Positions 46,891 through 59,174 of a stretch of 64,000 bases of DNA are shown piece after piece. Below the pieces are notes generated by a model. That model searched no databases. It saw nothing but the letters and a program-made list of their open reading frames with translations, and was not told the DNA's origin. Origin of the DNA: Trichostrongylus colubriformis (Eukaryota; Nematoda; Chromadorea; Rhabditida; Trichostrongylidae). The position numbers were made by a program, and so were the translations under genes. Where the stretch lies: positions 46,298,591 to 46,362,590 of the forward strand of contig OZ022258.1 in the NCBI GenBank assembly GCA_963978905.1, written 5' to 3'. How positions within the stretch are numbered: the stretch's first letter is position 1; every line of letters starts with the position of its first letter.

Positions 46891-46997
46891 GTTAAACGGA
46901 TGGCTTACACCGGCATTTCCTCTGCTGGGGATACATTCAATGGGAGCAGAAGTAGAACTGTCCTGCAAGCGAAGGGAAAGATAAAAAAGCTACTTGA

Positions 46998-47150
46998 GGC
47001 CGCATTCATACTCAGCGCAGCGAGCCACATAGGCACGTGCGAGGTGCAGAGACGACGCAGGCCACGAGGCAGGGTGGTATAGGCGAAGACGCAGAGACAA
47101 GCAATCATGCCATGCTACCGGCACTGCAGGCTATGACATTCATTTACAGA
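46998..47150. repeat. Repeat family R1, copy
   Basis: gccgcattcatactcagcgc at the left and catgccatgctaccggcact followed by gcaggctatgac, inverted, at the right, with cgaggtgcagagacgacgca inside as in other copies. Confidence 0.7.
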
Positions 47151-47739
47151 GCGGAAAAGGGAAAAGCTCAAGCTTCCTTCGATTTTCGTGAATCGCGAGA
47201 CCAGGAATGTCTTCTGCGAGACGCCTAGGCAAAAGAAGAGAAGGGCGAAGAACATCGATCGAGAAATTGCACAATCTTTGCGGATCCGAAACAAATCAAT
47301 CTAGATCACTTCAGTAGCGCCCCATAGGCTGACATGGCTGCAGAGATCAAGTAGAAAATCGAAAGATGAGCGGTGGTGCGCATGGACGCACCTCGAAGTT
47401 TCCTAGCGCCCCTCACAAGCGACAGAAGTGCCCTATCGGCAGTTGGGAACCGATTTCTCTGAGTGGGCAGGTTGTGCTTCATCAAGCTGATTCGCGAGTT
47501 GCTGCACTGCTGGCCAAAACTTTCCGATACATTTCGATGCTTTTGTGATGTTCCATTTAGGAGCCTCTTCCACAGCTTTTCCACCTTTTCCACATGTTCC
47601 ATTTGGGAGCCTTTCCACAGAGAAGGTTCCGCATTAATGGAAATGAGAAGCAATTTCACGCTGTCTAATAAAGTGAATAAAAAGTATAGGCGAGCCTGAC
47701 CGCTACATTAGTTCTAGACATGTTTTGCAGTTAAATGAT

Positions 47740-47950
47740 AAGCGTCCAGACGATTTTGCACCGGCTGAGGCGACTTACGCCGGAAAATCGCGTGGCCGCC
47801 CGCGGCGAGCAGTTCTGCGGCCAGTGGCGGGTTCAAACGGGGCAGTGTGGCATGGGTGGAAGCGTAGAGGTGACGGAGGTACGCTATACCAGGCTCCTAA
47901 GGGCAATCGATTCGCAAGCCGTACTGGTGGCATCGCGGGTCCTAAGTAGC
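47740..47950. repeat. Second copy of the 16450-16690 unit
   Basis: Shares ggcagtgtggcatgggtgga, gaggtgacg, ctaagggcaatcg and ttcgcaagccgtactg with 16540-16680, in order and orientation. No coding features. Confidence 0.7.
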
Positions 47951-48625
47951 CTCACCCCTTTGCACCTGTCAAGGAATGGGTACTAATCACATGCCCCCAT
48001 AACCAACTTGTTCAAGCTATAAAGTGGGAATGGCATGGGAAGGCAGCGCTTGCATGTTTGAAGCGATTTGTGAAAAAGGAGTTCATAGCGTCACTTCCAT
48101 AGAATACAATATTATACTTGTCCTATCCTTGCCTGGTGTTCCAGTTCGCCTTCTTGTCTGTCTGTTCCTCCAGTGCCTCGTTGGCGCTCGCTGCCCTCTT
48201 AAGCCTTTACGATTTCTCTTAGGAGACGCGATCCAGCGGCTTAGAATGGCCCACTCGAATGTGTTATAGCAATCAATGCAAGTAAGCGGACGCATCGCAA
48301 CCCTCTTCGGTGAGTCCTGCTGATTGTAACATAATTCCTCTTATTTTTGGTAGAAAGAGTATTCACTCTTTTCAATATTTCAATATTCAGTACTGTGCTG
48401 GTTTAGATCTGAAGTCGCGGTATCTCTCCAGCTGCATATATGTACATTCGTGGAAAAATAAACCCATTTTTTTATTTTTAGTTAAGTACAGCTAAATGGT
48501 CAAACCTATAATATTTATTTATTTTTTATTACTCAGTTCGGTACTCATTTAATCAGTTTATGTCATTTATTATTCTTTTGTAATTACTACTGTTACTTAT
48601 TTTGTTTATTTTTTAAAACGTTTTA

Positions 48626-51600
48626 ATGATGTTCGGGTGCATAAAATTTCCAGTTTCAGTGGTACTCGCAATAGGTACGGATGCCAATTATACATCGTTC
48701 GTGGACGATGAAACGAAAGAAGTCGGTCTTCGCGATAATAAGGTAAAGCTATTCTGAAATCAAATATGTAATAGATTAATTCAGACGAAGGGTCATATAG
48801 CTAGAGGTTCGGTTACAGACCCACCCTTGTTCTCCGGGATTAATTGAGGAGTGTGATGGTTCAAGGTTCCGGAATTCTTGCTCATTAGAATCACTGAACA
48901 TTCATCCGACAGATTTTCGAAAGAGATAAATGCAACCTAGTACTCGAAATATAAAAGTTCAATCTCTGACTATGAAGAATTTCGAGCGCTTTCGAATAAT
49001 CAAAGGCGGAACACAAGCCCGTACGGGTTTTTTTGTGGAGGAAAAAAATTTTTTTTCAAGTACTATCTCTCCAACCCGACCCATTAGCTGGAATTCCTGT
49101 CTGGGCCCTCGTGCTTGCCTACTTTTATCACCTGCTTAGTTTTAAGATTTTTCGATTAGTGTCGTGCGTGCTACGGCAGTTCAAAAAACGTTTCACATGG
49201 CGGGTATTTGAACCCATGTACTGGAATGCCCATTCCACTGTCTCGCGGCAAGTATTGCTTGAGCCTAGCTTTTCAAACCACTAAGCCATCCCTGTAGAAT
49301 GAACTGAAACATACATAGGACTTTTCTTATAATGAATGTCACAGTAACTTGTACTTCAAGGGTAATGTTTGCCTGAGCGTCACATTTGCTGTGACAATTA
49401 TCAACCTCAACATAAACGACACCGACAATCGAATACCGGTAATTATTGAATTTTATAATATGTTATTAGTACCGCTGCTAATGTATTAGGTAGTGAGGAA
49501 AATTGTGGCAGTTTTGTGCGCTCGTAAGATAAATCCAGTTTTCAAAGCACATCTACTCAGATCAACTTGCTTCTGCTCCTTGTGCTCCTTGGGTAGATAC
49601 GAAGCTCCTCTTCCTGAAGTAGGCTTTTCTTAAAATTCCATGAGATTTTTGGATCATCAGGAAAATTTTGAAGTCCAGTAGAAACGGCCCTTTTGAATGA
49701 ATCGACTTCAAGAGTACTAATTTGGTCGAGCAGCGATGAAAACAGTTATAAATGTAAGACTGCAAGGGGAGAAATTAAAGCATTGGATGGAACAGTCAGC
49801 ATCCATTAAAATGGCATTGCTCCTAGTTAAAAGTGCAGAAGTAAAAAGAATTGCTCGAATTTGCTATTGATCAAAGCGCATCCATTAAAATAGCAGAAAA
49901 AGATGGACGTCCGTAATTGCAGGAGATTGGCCTTTCCAATGCAGGAATGGTTGACCATCTTAGGTAGCTCTGCTTCACCAGAACTCAAAAAAAGGTGCTG
50001 CGTGACCTCTCGAAGCAATCCTGCGCGATCGCATTTTTCACATGTACTCTTTTATGGATCGAAGGAGCTGCAGCGTGACCCGAGCCTCACTCGGCCGTCG
50101 TACACATTTGATCAAAGCTAACTAACCCCACTTTTCCTTTTCAATGGCACAGTGAACAGCAACAGTGATGATTTGAGTCGACTTTTTACGATTTGCGCAA
50201 CATAAATCGTCAGCCTTTCATCAAAATGCTATACGCAAATTACATCATGTTGCCAAAAGCGTAGCGAATCAAATGGTGCTTACTGTGCGGGAAAAGATGC
50301 GATCTGAGATGAGTTGTAATCTCTCCAATTGCAAAAACCGGCCAAAGTTTTTCCTACGACCTAATAGTTGGGTTCAAAAAGGAAACACCTCATGTGTCGA
50401 CGTTCGGTGCTATTTTTGCCTAGGCTTTTCCCAAGCCTTAGTTCGGGGAGAAGCCCTTACTCTCCTCAAGTGAGGCTTAGGTAAAAAAAAATTATGTACA
50501 CTCCAATGTACAAACTGATGACTGTAGAAAGTTAGTGGACAACAGCGCGACACTGAGCGCCACCCAGGCTTGAAGCTCCGTCGTGTATTCCTCGAATGCG
50601 GGGTCGTATTCGGGATCGTAACTGGTCATACGTGGGGTTGGTGAGCGTCGTCTTTCCAATGAAATTTCGAGGGGAGGAGTCATTCCGAAGGCCCCGCTTC
50701 AGATAGGATCGTATTTCTCAAAAAATTTTATAAAAATTTTCCTCGACGCTGGGCTTGACCCCTTACTCAATGGGCTGACAATGGCTTGAGTTTGAAGCAG
50801 TTGAACACATGACCACTTGCCAAGACGTCGAATGTAGATTTATTGGATTCTCGGCACTATAGTACCTGCAATTTAACCGAGTTTAAGGGAGAAATAATTA
50901 AATTTATAGACTAAAAAACTTTCGAATGACTAGGCTCGCTGGGAGCACGATGAACACTTGCGCGCTAGTGGGCGATGTCGAAATGTATCACTTCAATGGT
51001 GCAATCGCAATGTGTGTTCATATGAAGAATCCTCATGAGGAGGCTTAAATTAGCATTGAAAAGCAAAATTGAGGGTGTCAAAGTTCCACAAACGAGTTAC
51101 AAGTTATCAAATTACTCATTACTTAGAATTTTATCACTTTCTGATTTTTTAATTGCAACCAGTTTGACCTGACTTCAACGACGATATCGGGACACTGTGC
51201 TAAAGAATCCAAGGGTGACGCATTGCTGATAGCTACTGCTAAACACGAAAGGAGAAAGAAGCAAATGAGACTCTACTTTGGTACGGTAAGTGAGTTTTCA
51301 CTGCCGTCAGATCGCTTTCATTGGTGCTGCAAACGTGAAACAGACTTGACTGATTGCTAATGGACTGGTTATCTGTAGTATGCGTATCTTCAACGGACCC
51401 TGTCTCTCCTGTGGACCGACCTCAAAGCTATCAGAAAAATCCATCGGCCAGTGAATTTGAGAAGCTCAAACACCTATAGGAAGCCCACGGTTCTATGAGT
51501 AGCAGCGATTCGAAATAAGTGATGCTTCAACGGCTAAGTACGTAACAGACAATTCTCGGTAGCATTTTGCCAAGCGATCTATGAATGAAATAATCTCATT

Positions 51601-54600
51601 TTTTATGAGGTCTAATCTCAAAAATAGAAGGATAGATGTTAGCCAAGGAACCCATTACTTTAGATCAATGATAAAAGGAATCGCCTACGGATATTCGAGT
51701 TCTTCCTTTATCCACGTCTTTTTCCCCTTATTTTGCTATATTAGCATGCTACGGGCTACATACAAAGTTTCACGAAAAAAGGATATTTCGGTTGAAGCTT
51801 CTTCGAAATGGCGTCCGACGAGGTAGGGCGTCCGGGGAGGCGGAGCTATAAAGATCTAGGAGTAAAGAAGCGACAGCCATGTGGCCAGGGACGCAGTGTG
51901 TGAAACAAATCAGCACTGAGCGCGATAATTTAGCCGCGCTCTCCATGTCGACAGCTGTTCCAATGTTTCTCCGCAGATTCAAAAGAACTGCTGTTCTCTC
52001 AGTTTTCCGATTTCTGATGGGAGCGAAGGGGATTTCTGCTTCTTTCTGTGTTTCTGTTCACGTGCTGCATCTATTTGAGTGATTTTGATAGGAATTAGAA
52101 TCATGAAATTCTGGTTAACGATTCTCTCAATCTGTGCGATAGATGTTGAATCATTCACGTATTTCCAAAACTAAAGACAGGACCATTGCGTTGATCGTGC
52201 CTGTGCTAAAATGCATCTGATAGCAGGAGCAGTAGTCTACTGTTACTTGTTACCAGCTAGCTACGTCTTCACTTTCCATACGAGAAACCACTTTAATAGT
52301 CAAAAAAATTGGTAAATCGCATCTTCGAATCTCGTAGAGTCCTTCACTACTGGGTCAATCGCCCAGTCTCAGGAAACCCTCCCTCTCTTTACGATTTTGT
52401 CTGTTCCAGAGTAACTATTTAGCAACAGGTGATGGAGGGCGAGCAGTTTCCAGTCCCCCCACCGAACACAGGTACTAACAAGAATACGTCCAAAGAGATC
52501 CCGAATCTGACAGATGCATTCACCTATATGATGTGGCTGTATCCTATACATAGCTCCTTTCTCAATTCCATACTTTTTCCAAGCGGTATCTAAATTGTAC
52601 TGCTGAGTGATCTTATCCATATGCAACAGAGCGATCAATTTTACAGAAGAATGTGCTAGTGAAAAAGTACGAAGAATTACGGTGGCAACTTCGAAAAGTG
52701 GTATACTCGGAAACATACGATGGCAAGTTTGTTCTCCCCTGTTCACTCTTAAAGGCTGTGGTAGGGATAGTTAGGGCCGAGTACCAAATCATTATCGAAA
52801 TACGTGAGCTTAGGTGCTTACTAGTACGAAAGTGAAGAAAATGCAGAATGGACGATCAAAAATTCGAGATATAAGACCCTCTCCTCATCGTTGATTTCAA
52901 AAGGATGGGAGCTCTGTTGGCGAAAGGGGCGGGCACCGTTAGAACAAGTGGCAACTGCCGAAGGAGGCGGTTCTCATAAAGCACCGGGGTGAAACTTTTT
53001 TTTTGAAAATCTCGCTTCATATAGTCATCCCGGACCAGTAGTTTTCATTCGGGTAACTCACTTTGAGAGTTCTCATTTTTCACATTACCTCTACCACTGT
53101 CTTTTAAGGCATGATAATAAGAGTAGTCGCATTACCTTTTTGGGAATGTAGATTCCTCGGTAACCATCCAGAATGCACATTTTCGAGGCGCTACATCCGC
53201 TTTGACCCCCTTCTAGGCAGTAATTGTTCCGACGCTAGAGCTTGGGAGGTCCTCATTTTAAGGACTTTCAAAAATTTTTATCGGTAATTTCTTTTTTTAC
53301 GTGTCCTCAGTATCTCCAGGGTCCTAACTATCACCGTAAAGTGGGTTTCTGATGTTAGGTTATAGGGACTTTCTCAACAAATCATCTTTTACATAATGTT
53401 CTTCCTACTTCCATTGGTACTTCAATAAGGACTTAACCCTTCCTTGTCCTTGCTCCAATCAGCACATGTACATTCAGTTATCGATAATCCGCGAATACGG
53501 CAGAATCCAACAATATGAAATGATGCAGTTTCAGATGAAACTGTGAGTTTCGAATCGGAGAATTCGTCGATAATCATAAGTGCACCACTGGCGCAGAAAT
53601 ATGTGTGCAAAGATCGGCTCAACATCACTCTTCACAGCCCAGGATTTAGGTAAAAATCACTATCTATAAAGATCAACAACCTCATAAAGTTCCATCATCA
53701 ATAGTATAAAGTTGAAGTATGAAGTTGACGACGTTGATCAATCCCTTCTGCGGAATGCGCCACACATTCTAGTTCCCTTCAGAATCGTAGTGGCAATTGA
53801 ATGCGTTTTGGCCAATACAATGACTTGTGGGGGCCAGCCGATGTACAAGTCAGTACTTTCATGCGCCCACATGGGTCCGATACCGATTCACCGACCCCGG
53901 AGGGATGGAAGGCTTCGTTAGCCTGGGCGAACATTAAGATTTGGGATTTGACACCTGCGTCATGAGAGTGGGAATGCGCGCCATCTGTCATTACAACATC
54001 TCCGCCCATAATAACATATAGGTCCATAATATCCTTACTATATAACATCATATAGACCAAATATGGAGGATTAACCGCACTAGAATTCAAACAGTGGCTT
54101 CACACACACATACACGTTCAGCAGGACTTGTTGAAATAAGACGGTAGGCGGAGATTTATAATATTTTCAGAGATGTTGTGATTGAGTTTGCACCGGGACT
54201 TGACGTACAACCGTATGGACCGAAAAGCAATTGTGAGTTATATTTTGGACAGAAACAATAGCTTTGTTGATTGACTATAATTCCTTGCTTTGCGTCCTCA
54301 TTATAAGACAACTACGGGTGAGCCTGATGGCGCGTCGCGAAGTCCTCCATAATTGTAAGGAGCAACGCGCGTAGCACTACTATGACGATCCCGTTGATGG
54401 ATCTGTTTCCACATCGTAGCCTTCAATTTCTATGCGTCAGAAGGACCTTTTCCATAAGTTTTTTTACTTTTCGACTCTTTCCCTTCTAATTCCGCTTTTT
54501 CTACCTTTCTAGCAATACAGGAGGAGGGGGAACGAAAAATAGTCACTTTGCTCGTGGCTCACAGCCAAGCATGTAGAACAGCTTGCAATGGAAGAGGTAA

Positions 54601-57600
54601 AAGTAATGGGGCACACATTACTAAAATGTTTCTTCGTGAGCAGCCATCAGGCTCTAGAACACCTACGGCATAAACGTCTGCCTAGAACAGCAGGGCCAGT
54701 TTCCGTGGTGGGCCTCTCGTGAGAAACTTCCCAAGTATTGACATTTCGGTTCATGGAATTCACTGCACTCGCGCTGCTCAGACAACGCTCCTGTCCTCCG
54801 TGTCATTTTTTATGCCTCGAACGCCTCCGAAAGGGTTTCAATGGTAACGACACGTTTTGGCTCTTTGAAACGAAGCTTGTTGAAAATCGGGAGAAAATGG
54901 AACGTTCAAGGACACCACCCAATATGATCCCCTCAACCACCTTGTGCTGACAGACCTTATCGAGGTTGCAAATTAAGGTGCTGGAATCGCGGATTTTCCA
55001 AGTTGCGGCGACGCATCATACTGGCTTGGTAGAGGCTTCCGATGCTGCTCGTGCAGAAGGCTGTTACGGAGTTTAATAATCAGAGCACTTCCAGGTGTCA
55101 AGGGAAATAGCCCCTTCAGCACGGCCCCACCCCTTTCTTTTGACTTTCACAGTATCAGTAACCGTTGTCGGATGGTACAGTCGCAATGAGTTTAATGGCT
55201 CTGAATTATTACCTGAGGGAAAAAAGGTGTTTATTCCTATTTTCTCACACGATTAGCCGTGAAATACCCTCCCCTTTTCATCTGCTTATTGGAAATTCGA
55301 ATTCTAGTGGTTATCGTTGACCTCTGTACTTTCGACCTTCTCCTTCTGTCCAGTCAAATAAGATCCCCCAATCCTAGATTCCCAGCGTACCGTGTTAGCG
55401 ATGCTGTGAGGTGTTTTGGAATTTGGGGTGAAGGTATTATAAAACTTCGCTCAAATTCCACCGATTCAGTGTTGGAAGAAAGGAGAAAAAAAGATTTTTT
55501 GCCCATTCCCCTGTATATGACCTAATGCTAGTCATAGCTATTGAGTCACCAAATGCTGAATGGAAGATGTTGCAAGAGAGGAATGCAACAGATGTACGAG
55601 AGAAACCAGAAGAGATCACAAAAGCACACGATTGAAAGTTAAATGAAGTTCAGCAGAATCTATCAGTTGAAGGAGCAGCGACTTGGTTACCACATTGACG
55701 ACCCTGGACACGACATCATATCACAGTACTTACACAATCCTTTTAAAAATTTTGATCGATTTCTCCCGAAATCATGGATCCATCATACAGTAGCGGTCAA
55801 AAATATATGCGGTTTGGGATTTTGACCATAACTTGGTTCGATGTTTGCATATCTCGCTCAATTTTTTTTGTGTTCTGAAGGCAACTTTTGCTCAATGAAA
55901 TAAAGTATCTCAGCCGAGTAGGATGCAGTGTGAAGGTTGAAAAAATTATTTAACTGAAACCACTGAAAATGGTCAACTCCGTGCCTCAGTGCTGTTAGGA
56001 TTTGAAATAGCGTGCAACAAAGTCCCAGCCTCATTCCGTATTATTTCCTGCCCACCTGCCCGTTTCGATGAGTTATAAGCTTCTTATGGCCAATTGAATT
56101 TTTGGAAAGATTTGGCTATTTTTAGAGTTTTTAGTCAAACAAATTTTCCAATCTTAACACTACACCCTACTTTGCTTCACTGAATACCAGTTGCCTTCAA
56201 AAAACAAAAAAAAAATTGAATAAGAAATGTAAACTTCGACCAAAGTTATGGTTAGAATCCATAACCGCATATATTTTTGACCGCTACTGTATATATACGT
56301 TGTCCGGAAAGTTTTCGGACTTAATGCATGGTAGGGTTCAAAAGTACATATCTTTGTCACCCGATGTCGTGAGCGGCCCTAACTTGAGGGATTTGTGTCT
56401 CATGTTCGGTATATGTACCTGTCAGCAGCATGTGCGACATGTCGTCTCCTGTTCTCAGTAGTGCCTTCGCGATGAATGGCAAGAAGATGCTCTACCGAGC
56501 AGTTCTGCTTCTACAATACCGCTCCGGTCGATCCGTGAACGAGGCCCATCGCTTTTTGCAGGAGACAATGAAGGGGCAAGCCTCCTGTCGCTCGACGTGC
56601 TCCTAAGTTCGACAACGGTGGCCAATCGCTCAAGAAATTTCGACCACAAACACAGAACAAACGGCTCATGCTCGCTACCTGTGTGGCTCGACCAGAAATT
56701 TCTGTACGCGAATTTTCATTCCTTTCGAATACTCCAAAAACCACGGTACACGATGTAAATATACAATGTTCTCCGAGATCAGTCCGAAAACTTTCCGGAC
56801 AGCCTAATACATTGCAATAAAAAACGTAGTCCATGAAAACAGTTAGTTGTTGAGGTATTTTTGAATACATGAGTTAATAACTGGTGTCAAGCGTACTTTT
56901 TGGGTTTAGATAAAAAGCAACCGATACAAAAATAAACAGAAATTGTGCTGTTATCCAATTAAAAAAGCCGTCTTGAGTTTGTTATCAATTACGCCGGCTA
57001 TCACAAACTGTTTTACCCAAACTACAGGTTCTCGATGTTATAATAGTTTTTCAGTGCAAAGAAAGACATCTTACACACAGCGAAAGCGTCGAAAGTGCAG
57101 AACTTCTACAGATGCGAATTAATCGACCTAACTATGGTGGCCTGTGCTTCATCAAACTAATTAATGAATAGTGCCCACAGCTGCATTGCTGGCCACCACT
57201 TCTCGATGATTTTCGATGCTTTTACAGCATTACTGTATTATACAACACACCTCTATTGCTTCGTTTGAAGAAAAAGAGTCGTTTCGAAGGGCAGAACACG
57301 TGGCATTAGACATCGCCATGAACGTTTCACTAAGTGATTGAAACCGTTTAAAAATGTTTAAAAACGTTCACAAGGGCCAGCGCGATGCAGCTCACGTCAT
57401 CATGGTTAGGCCGATTGTTTCGCATCTGTCGAGGTTGTGCATTTTCAGCGCTTTTCGTTGTGTAGGGCGCCTTCCTATTGCACTGAACAGCAATTATAAC
57501 TTCAGAAATTTCTGGTTAGGGTAAAACAATTTGTAGTAGCCGACGGTTGTCAAATCTCATTTCATTCACGTTCTATATCTCGAGGCTATAGACCAGTTCT

Positions 57601-58203
57601 ATATCTCGAGGCTATAGACCAGTACACATTCTCATCAAGAAAAATGATAAATAGATGGTTTCCTTAGGAGAGGTGCTCATTCGAGGACATCGTATCACGC
57701 GCATGAGCTCGGGAATAAAAGTGCACGGTCGCAAGCGTCAGGAAAGCGTAAATGGCGCGAAAAGGAAAGAAAAGAGTAACGTGTTGAAGTTTCCGCTAGT
57801 CTCTTAGGAGCTGGAAAAAGTGTGAGCCGTATTCATCTAAACCTAAGCAAATCACAGTCACCTGTTGTGCACCGCAATCGATAACTATATATACTGACAT
57901 TGTATTCCATGGCGGTGTGTACGGGTTACCGATGCCGTTTTGCGGAAAGAATTATCTTTGCACTGCAGCCTTGGAATGCGTAGCATCCAAAGAGGCGGAA
58001 AAGTATAAAATGGCTTATTTTCAGTTTATTTGTGCGAACGGACCCGTAAAAGAACGCTCGCAGAATCGTTCGAGAACAAGGCGACCATATTTTCTGGTAT
58101 CGTGCTAGGACTGACATCAGTGTCTGCTATTATTGGGCATGCTGTGCGTCGACATTTCATACCGGAGCGGAAGCAGATGTACGAGAATCTTGGAGTACAA
58201 TAG
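48626..58203 (+). CDS. LAMP-family membrane protein (LAMP5 / UNC-46-like), one internal exon missing
   Basis: LAMP-domain proteins are single-pass proteins of lysosomes or synaptic vesicles; UNC-46 (LAMP5-like) sorts the GABA vesicle transporter. Exons: 48626-48742, 49361-49438, 51163-51285, 54171-54232, 58025-58203 (TAG). They read GLRDNK/GNVCLSVTFAVTI, then STTISGHCAKESKGD...MRLYFG, then DVVIEFAPGLDVQPYG, each matching successive LAMP5 blocks with conserved Cys. They end LCER...ATIFSGIVLGLTSVSAIIG (transmembrane), then a short basic tail with MYENL, a YxxL endocytic signal. Between 51285 (phase 0) and 54171 (phase 2) an exon with roughly 60-75 residues and the third conserved Cys should exist; I could not pick it out. 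The start at 48626 is in frame but its signal peptide is short, so an exon further upstream is possible. Introns of 1.7, 2.9 and 3.8 kb carry a SINE-like piece, R7, an M1 fragment and a mariner. Whether this is the UNC-46 orthologue needs a tree. Confidence 0.8.
49198..49291 (-). repeat. tRNA-derived SINE head (pseudo-tRNA)
   Basis: On the minus strand a box-A-like TGGCTTAGTGGTTTGAAAAG is followed by a box-B-like ATGGGTTCAAATACCC about 55 nt later. Spacing and the unpaired ends rule out a normal tRNA. Lies upstream of exon 2 of the LAMP-like gene, in intron 1. Confidence 0.5.
50400..50490. repeat. Short inverted-repeat element, family R8
   Basis: Ends ctatttttgcctaggctttt and, inverted, aagtgaggcttaggtaaaaa, about 85 bp apart. 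The same end string (gcttaggcaaaaa) appears near 8661, 10022, 10168, 14665 and 21468, usually beside G- or C-rich runs. Confidence 0.6.
50873..51000. repeat. Interspersed repeat R7, copy 1
   Basis: aataattaaatttatagact, gactaggctcgctgggagca and gatgtcgaaatgt are shared with 59175-59307 in the same order and orientation over about 120 bp. Lies in intron 2 of the LAMP-like gene. Confidence 0.75.
51670..51800. mobile_element. MITE family M1, single-arm fragment
   Basis: aaaggaatcgcctacggata at the left and acatacaaagtttcacgaaa follow the order of one arm of the elements at 45114 and 61298. The opposite arm is not visible, so the copy is truncated. Intron of the LAMP-like gene. Confidence 0.65.
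52369..52746 (-). other. Long unexplained minus-strand open frame in a LAMP-gene intron
   Basis: 125 codons without a stop, with some protein-like parts (HMDKITQQYNLDTAWKKYGI, then WGDWKLLALHHLLLNSYSG). No family recognised and no convincing splice partners. The opposite strand near 52642-52730 also has an exon-like stretch after a good acceptor (TTTTACAG), which could hold part of the missing LAMP exon. Neither is called. Confidence 0.25.
56298..56804 (+). mobile_element. Mariner-family element, second lineage, deleted
   Basis: Inverted ends CGTTGTCCGGAAAGTTTTCG and GGCTGTCCGGAAAGTTTTCG (as read inward), each flanked by TA. Only about 507 bp. On the plus strand an N-terminal transposase piece is readable (MNGKKMLYRAVLLLQYRSGR, then SVNEAHRFLQ), the helix-turn-helix start of mariner transposases, followed by a stop and frame shifts. 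The catalytic part is gone. It sits in the last intron of the LAMP-like gene and differs from the 20316 element in its ends. Confidence 0.85.
57571..57622. repeat. Perfect 26-bp tandem duplication
   Basis: The unit TTCTATATCTCGAGGCTATA with gaccag occurs twice head to tail without mismatch. Intron of the LAMP-like gene. Likely a recent slippage or repair product. Confidence 0.9.
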
Positions 58204-58271
58204 GGAATGTCTCGTTCGTTGGAAAACTTAGCTATGAAGTAAATAGAAGCAACCTGTGTTTCTGCTTTGGA

Positions 58272-58277
58272 AATAAA
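58272..58277 (+). terminator. Polyadenylation signal of the LAMP-like gene
   Basis: AATAAA about 70 nt after the TAG at 58201-58203. Confidence 0.6.
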
Positions 58278-58535
58278 AATTTACTGTCTCTTGGGCTCAG
58301 CTCAGTCAAATTTCAGCCTTGCTCTGCGATCTTAACAGGGTTCCTGGGTACATCGTTTTATCAAATGTGGTATTTCTTTTCTTTGAAAACATCTCAGGTA
58401 TCATCCTAACACTCAGACTTCTTCATCCACCAACGGACTCTCTTCTGTGCCTGTTTTGTCTGAGTCTTTGGCCAGGCTCTTTTGTGTTCTTGTGTAATCA
58501 CGAAGATCAACAAGAACAGATGGTATTTGAAGGTA

Positions 58536-58852
58536 TATTGCGCGATAATGAGATGGGTCGATTCACTTTCTAAGAACGGTAGATCCTCGGGTAAGGTCAG
58601 ACCGCACCTTTTTCACGCCAACACGGCGCGCTATCACGGCGCTACACCTGGTCGGACGCACTGCAACGCCACAAATTCTGCTCCTTCGACCAATAAGGGA
58701 GCTCAATTGGGTGGCGTTGCAGTGGGTTCGACGAGGTGTAGCGCCGTGATATCGTACCGGGGCAACGCGAAAAAGGTGCAGCCTGACTGACTAGTTACCC
58801 GAGGATCTACTGTTCCAAGAATGTAAATTGACCCATCTCATTATAGCGGAAT
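58536..58852. mobile_element. Near-complete palindromic MITE, family M2
   Basis: The left arm (gataatgagatgggtcgatt, then ggtagatcctcgggtaa) and the right arm (ttacccgaggatctactgtt, then gacccatctcattatag) are inverted copies. Inside, cacctttttcacgcc / gcgaaaaaggtg and ctatcacggcgctacacctg / gaggtgtagcgccgtgatat continue the palindrome to a short centre. About 317 bp, single copy here, just after the LAMP-like gene. Confidence 0.85.
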
Positions 58853-58859
58853 GTGCTTT

Positions 58860-59170
58860 TAAACGTACAGGAGCTACTCTACTCAGTGTTACTCTTGAGA
58901 AAGACATCTTGATTAGAAATAAGGCCCTAATTCCCCGAAACATGCGGTATAAGGCAATGATCAGGAATTGAAGACACCAGGAAGGGTCTTTGGGCTTATG
59001 GTGTAAGCTTCCGGTAGCTTGCAATTAGTTTGATTGCCACAGTTGCAACACGACGGGCTACACAATCCTTCTGCGTTCAGTGAGTATTCGAGTCAGAAGT
59101 GTAGTCTGCTATTGCCACAGCATCGTTTAGACCATGCTAAATGGGTCTGCCTCCTAGTAATTTCGTGCGA
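58860..59170. other. No gene recognised
   Basis: Short unique-looking interval between the M2 element and R7. Confidence 0.35.
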
Positions 59171-59174
59171 AATT

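Larger units (their letters stand above)
46560..48620. other. Repeat-rich interval without a firm gene
   Basis: Contains two R1 copies and the unit shared with 16540-16690. The part 47460-47560 (cttcatcaagctgattcgcg, ctgctggccaaaac) recurs in diverged form at 57150-57230. The 5' exon of the LAMP-like gene may also be hidden here. Confidence 0.4.
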
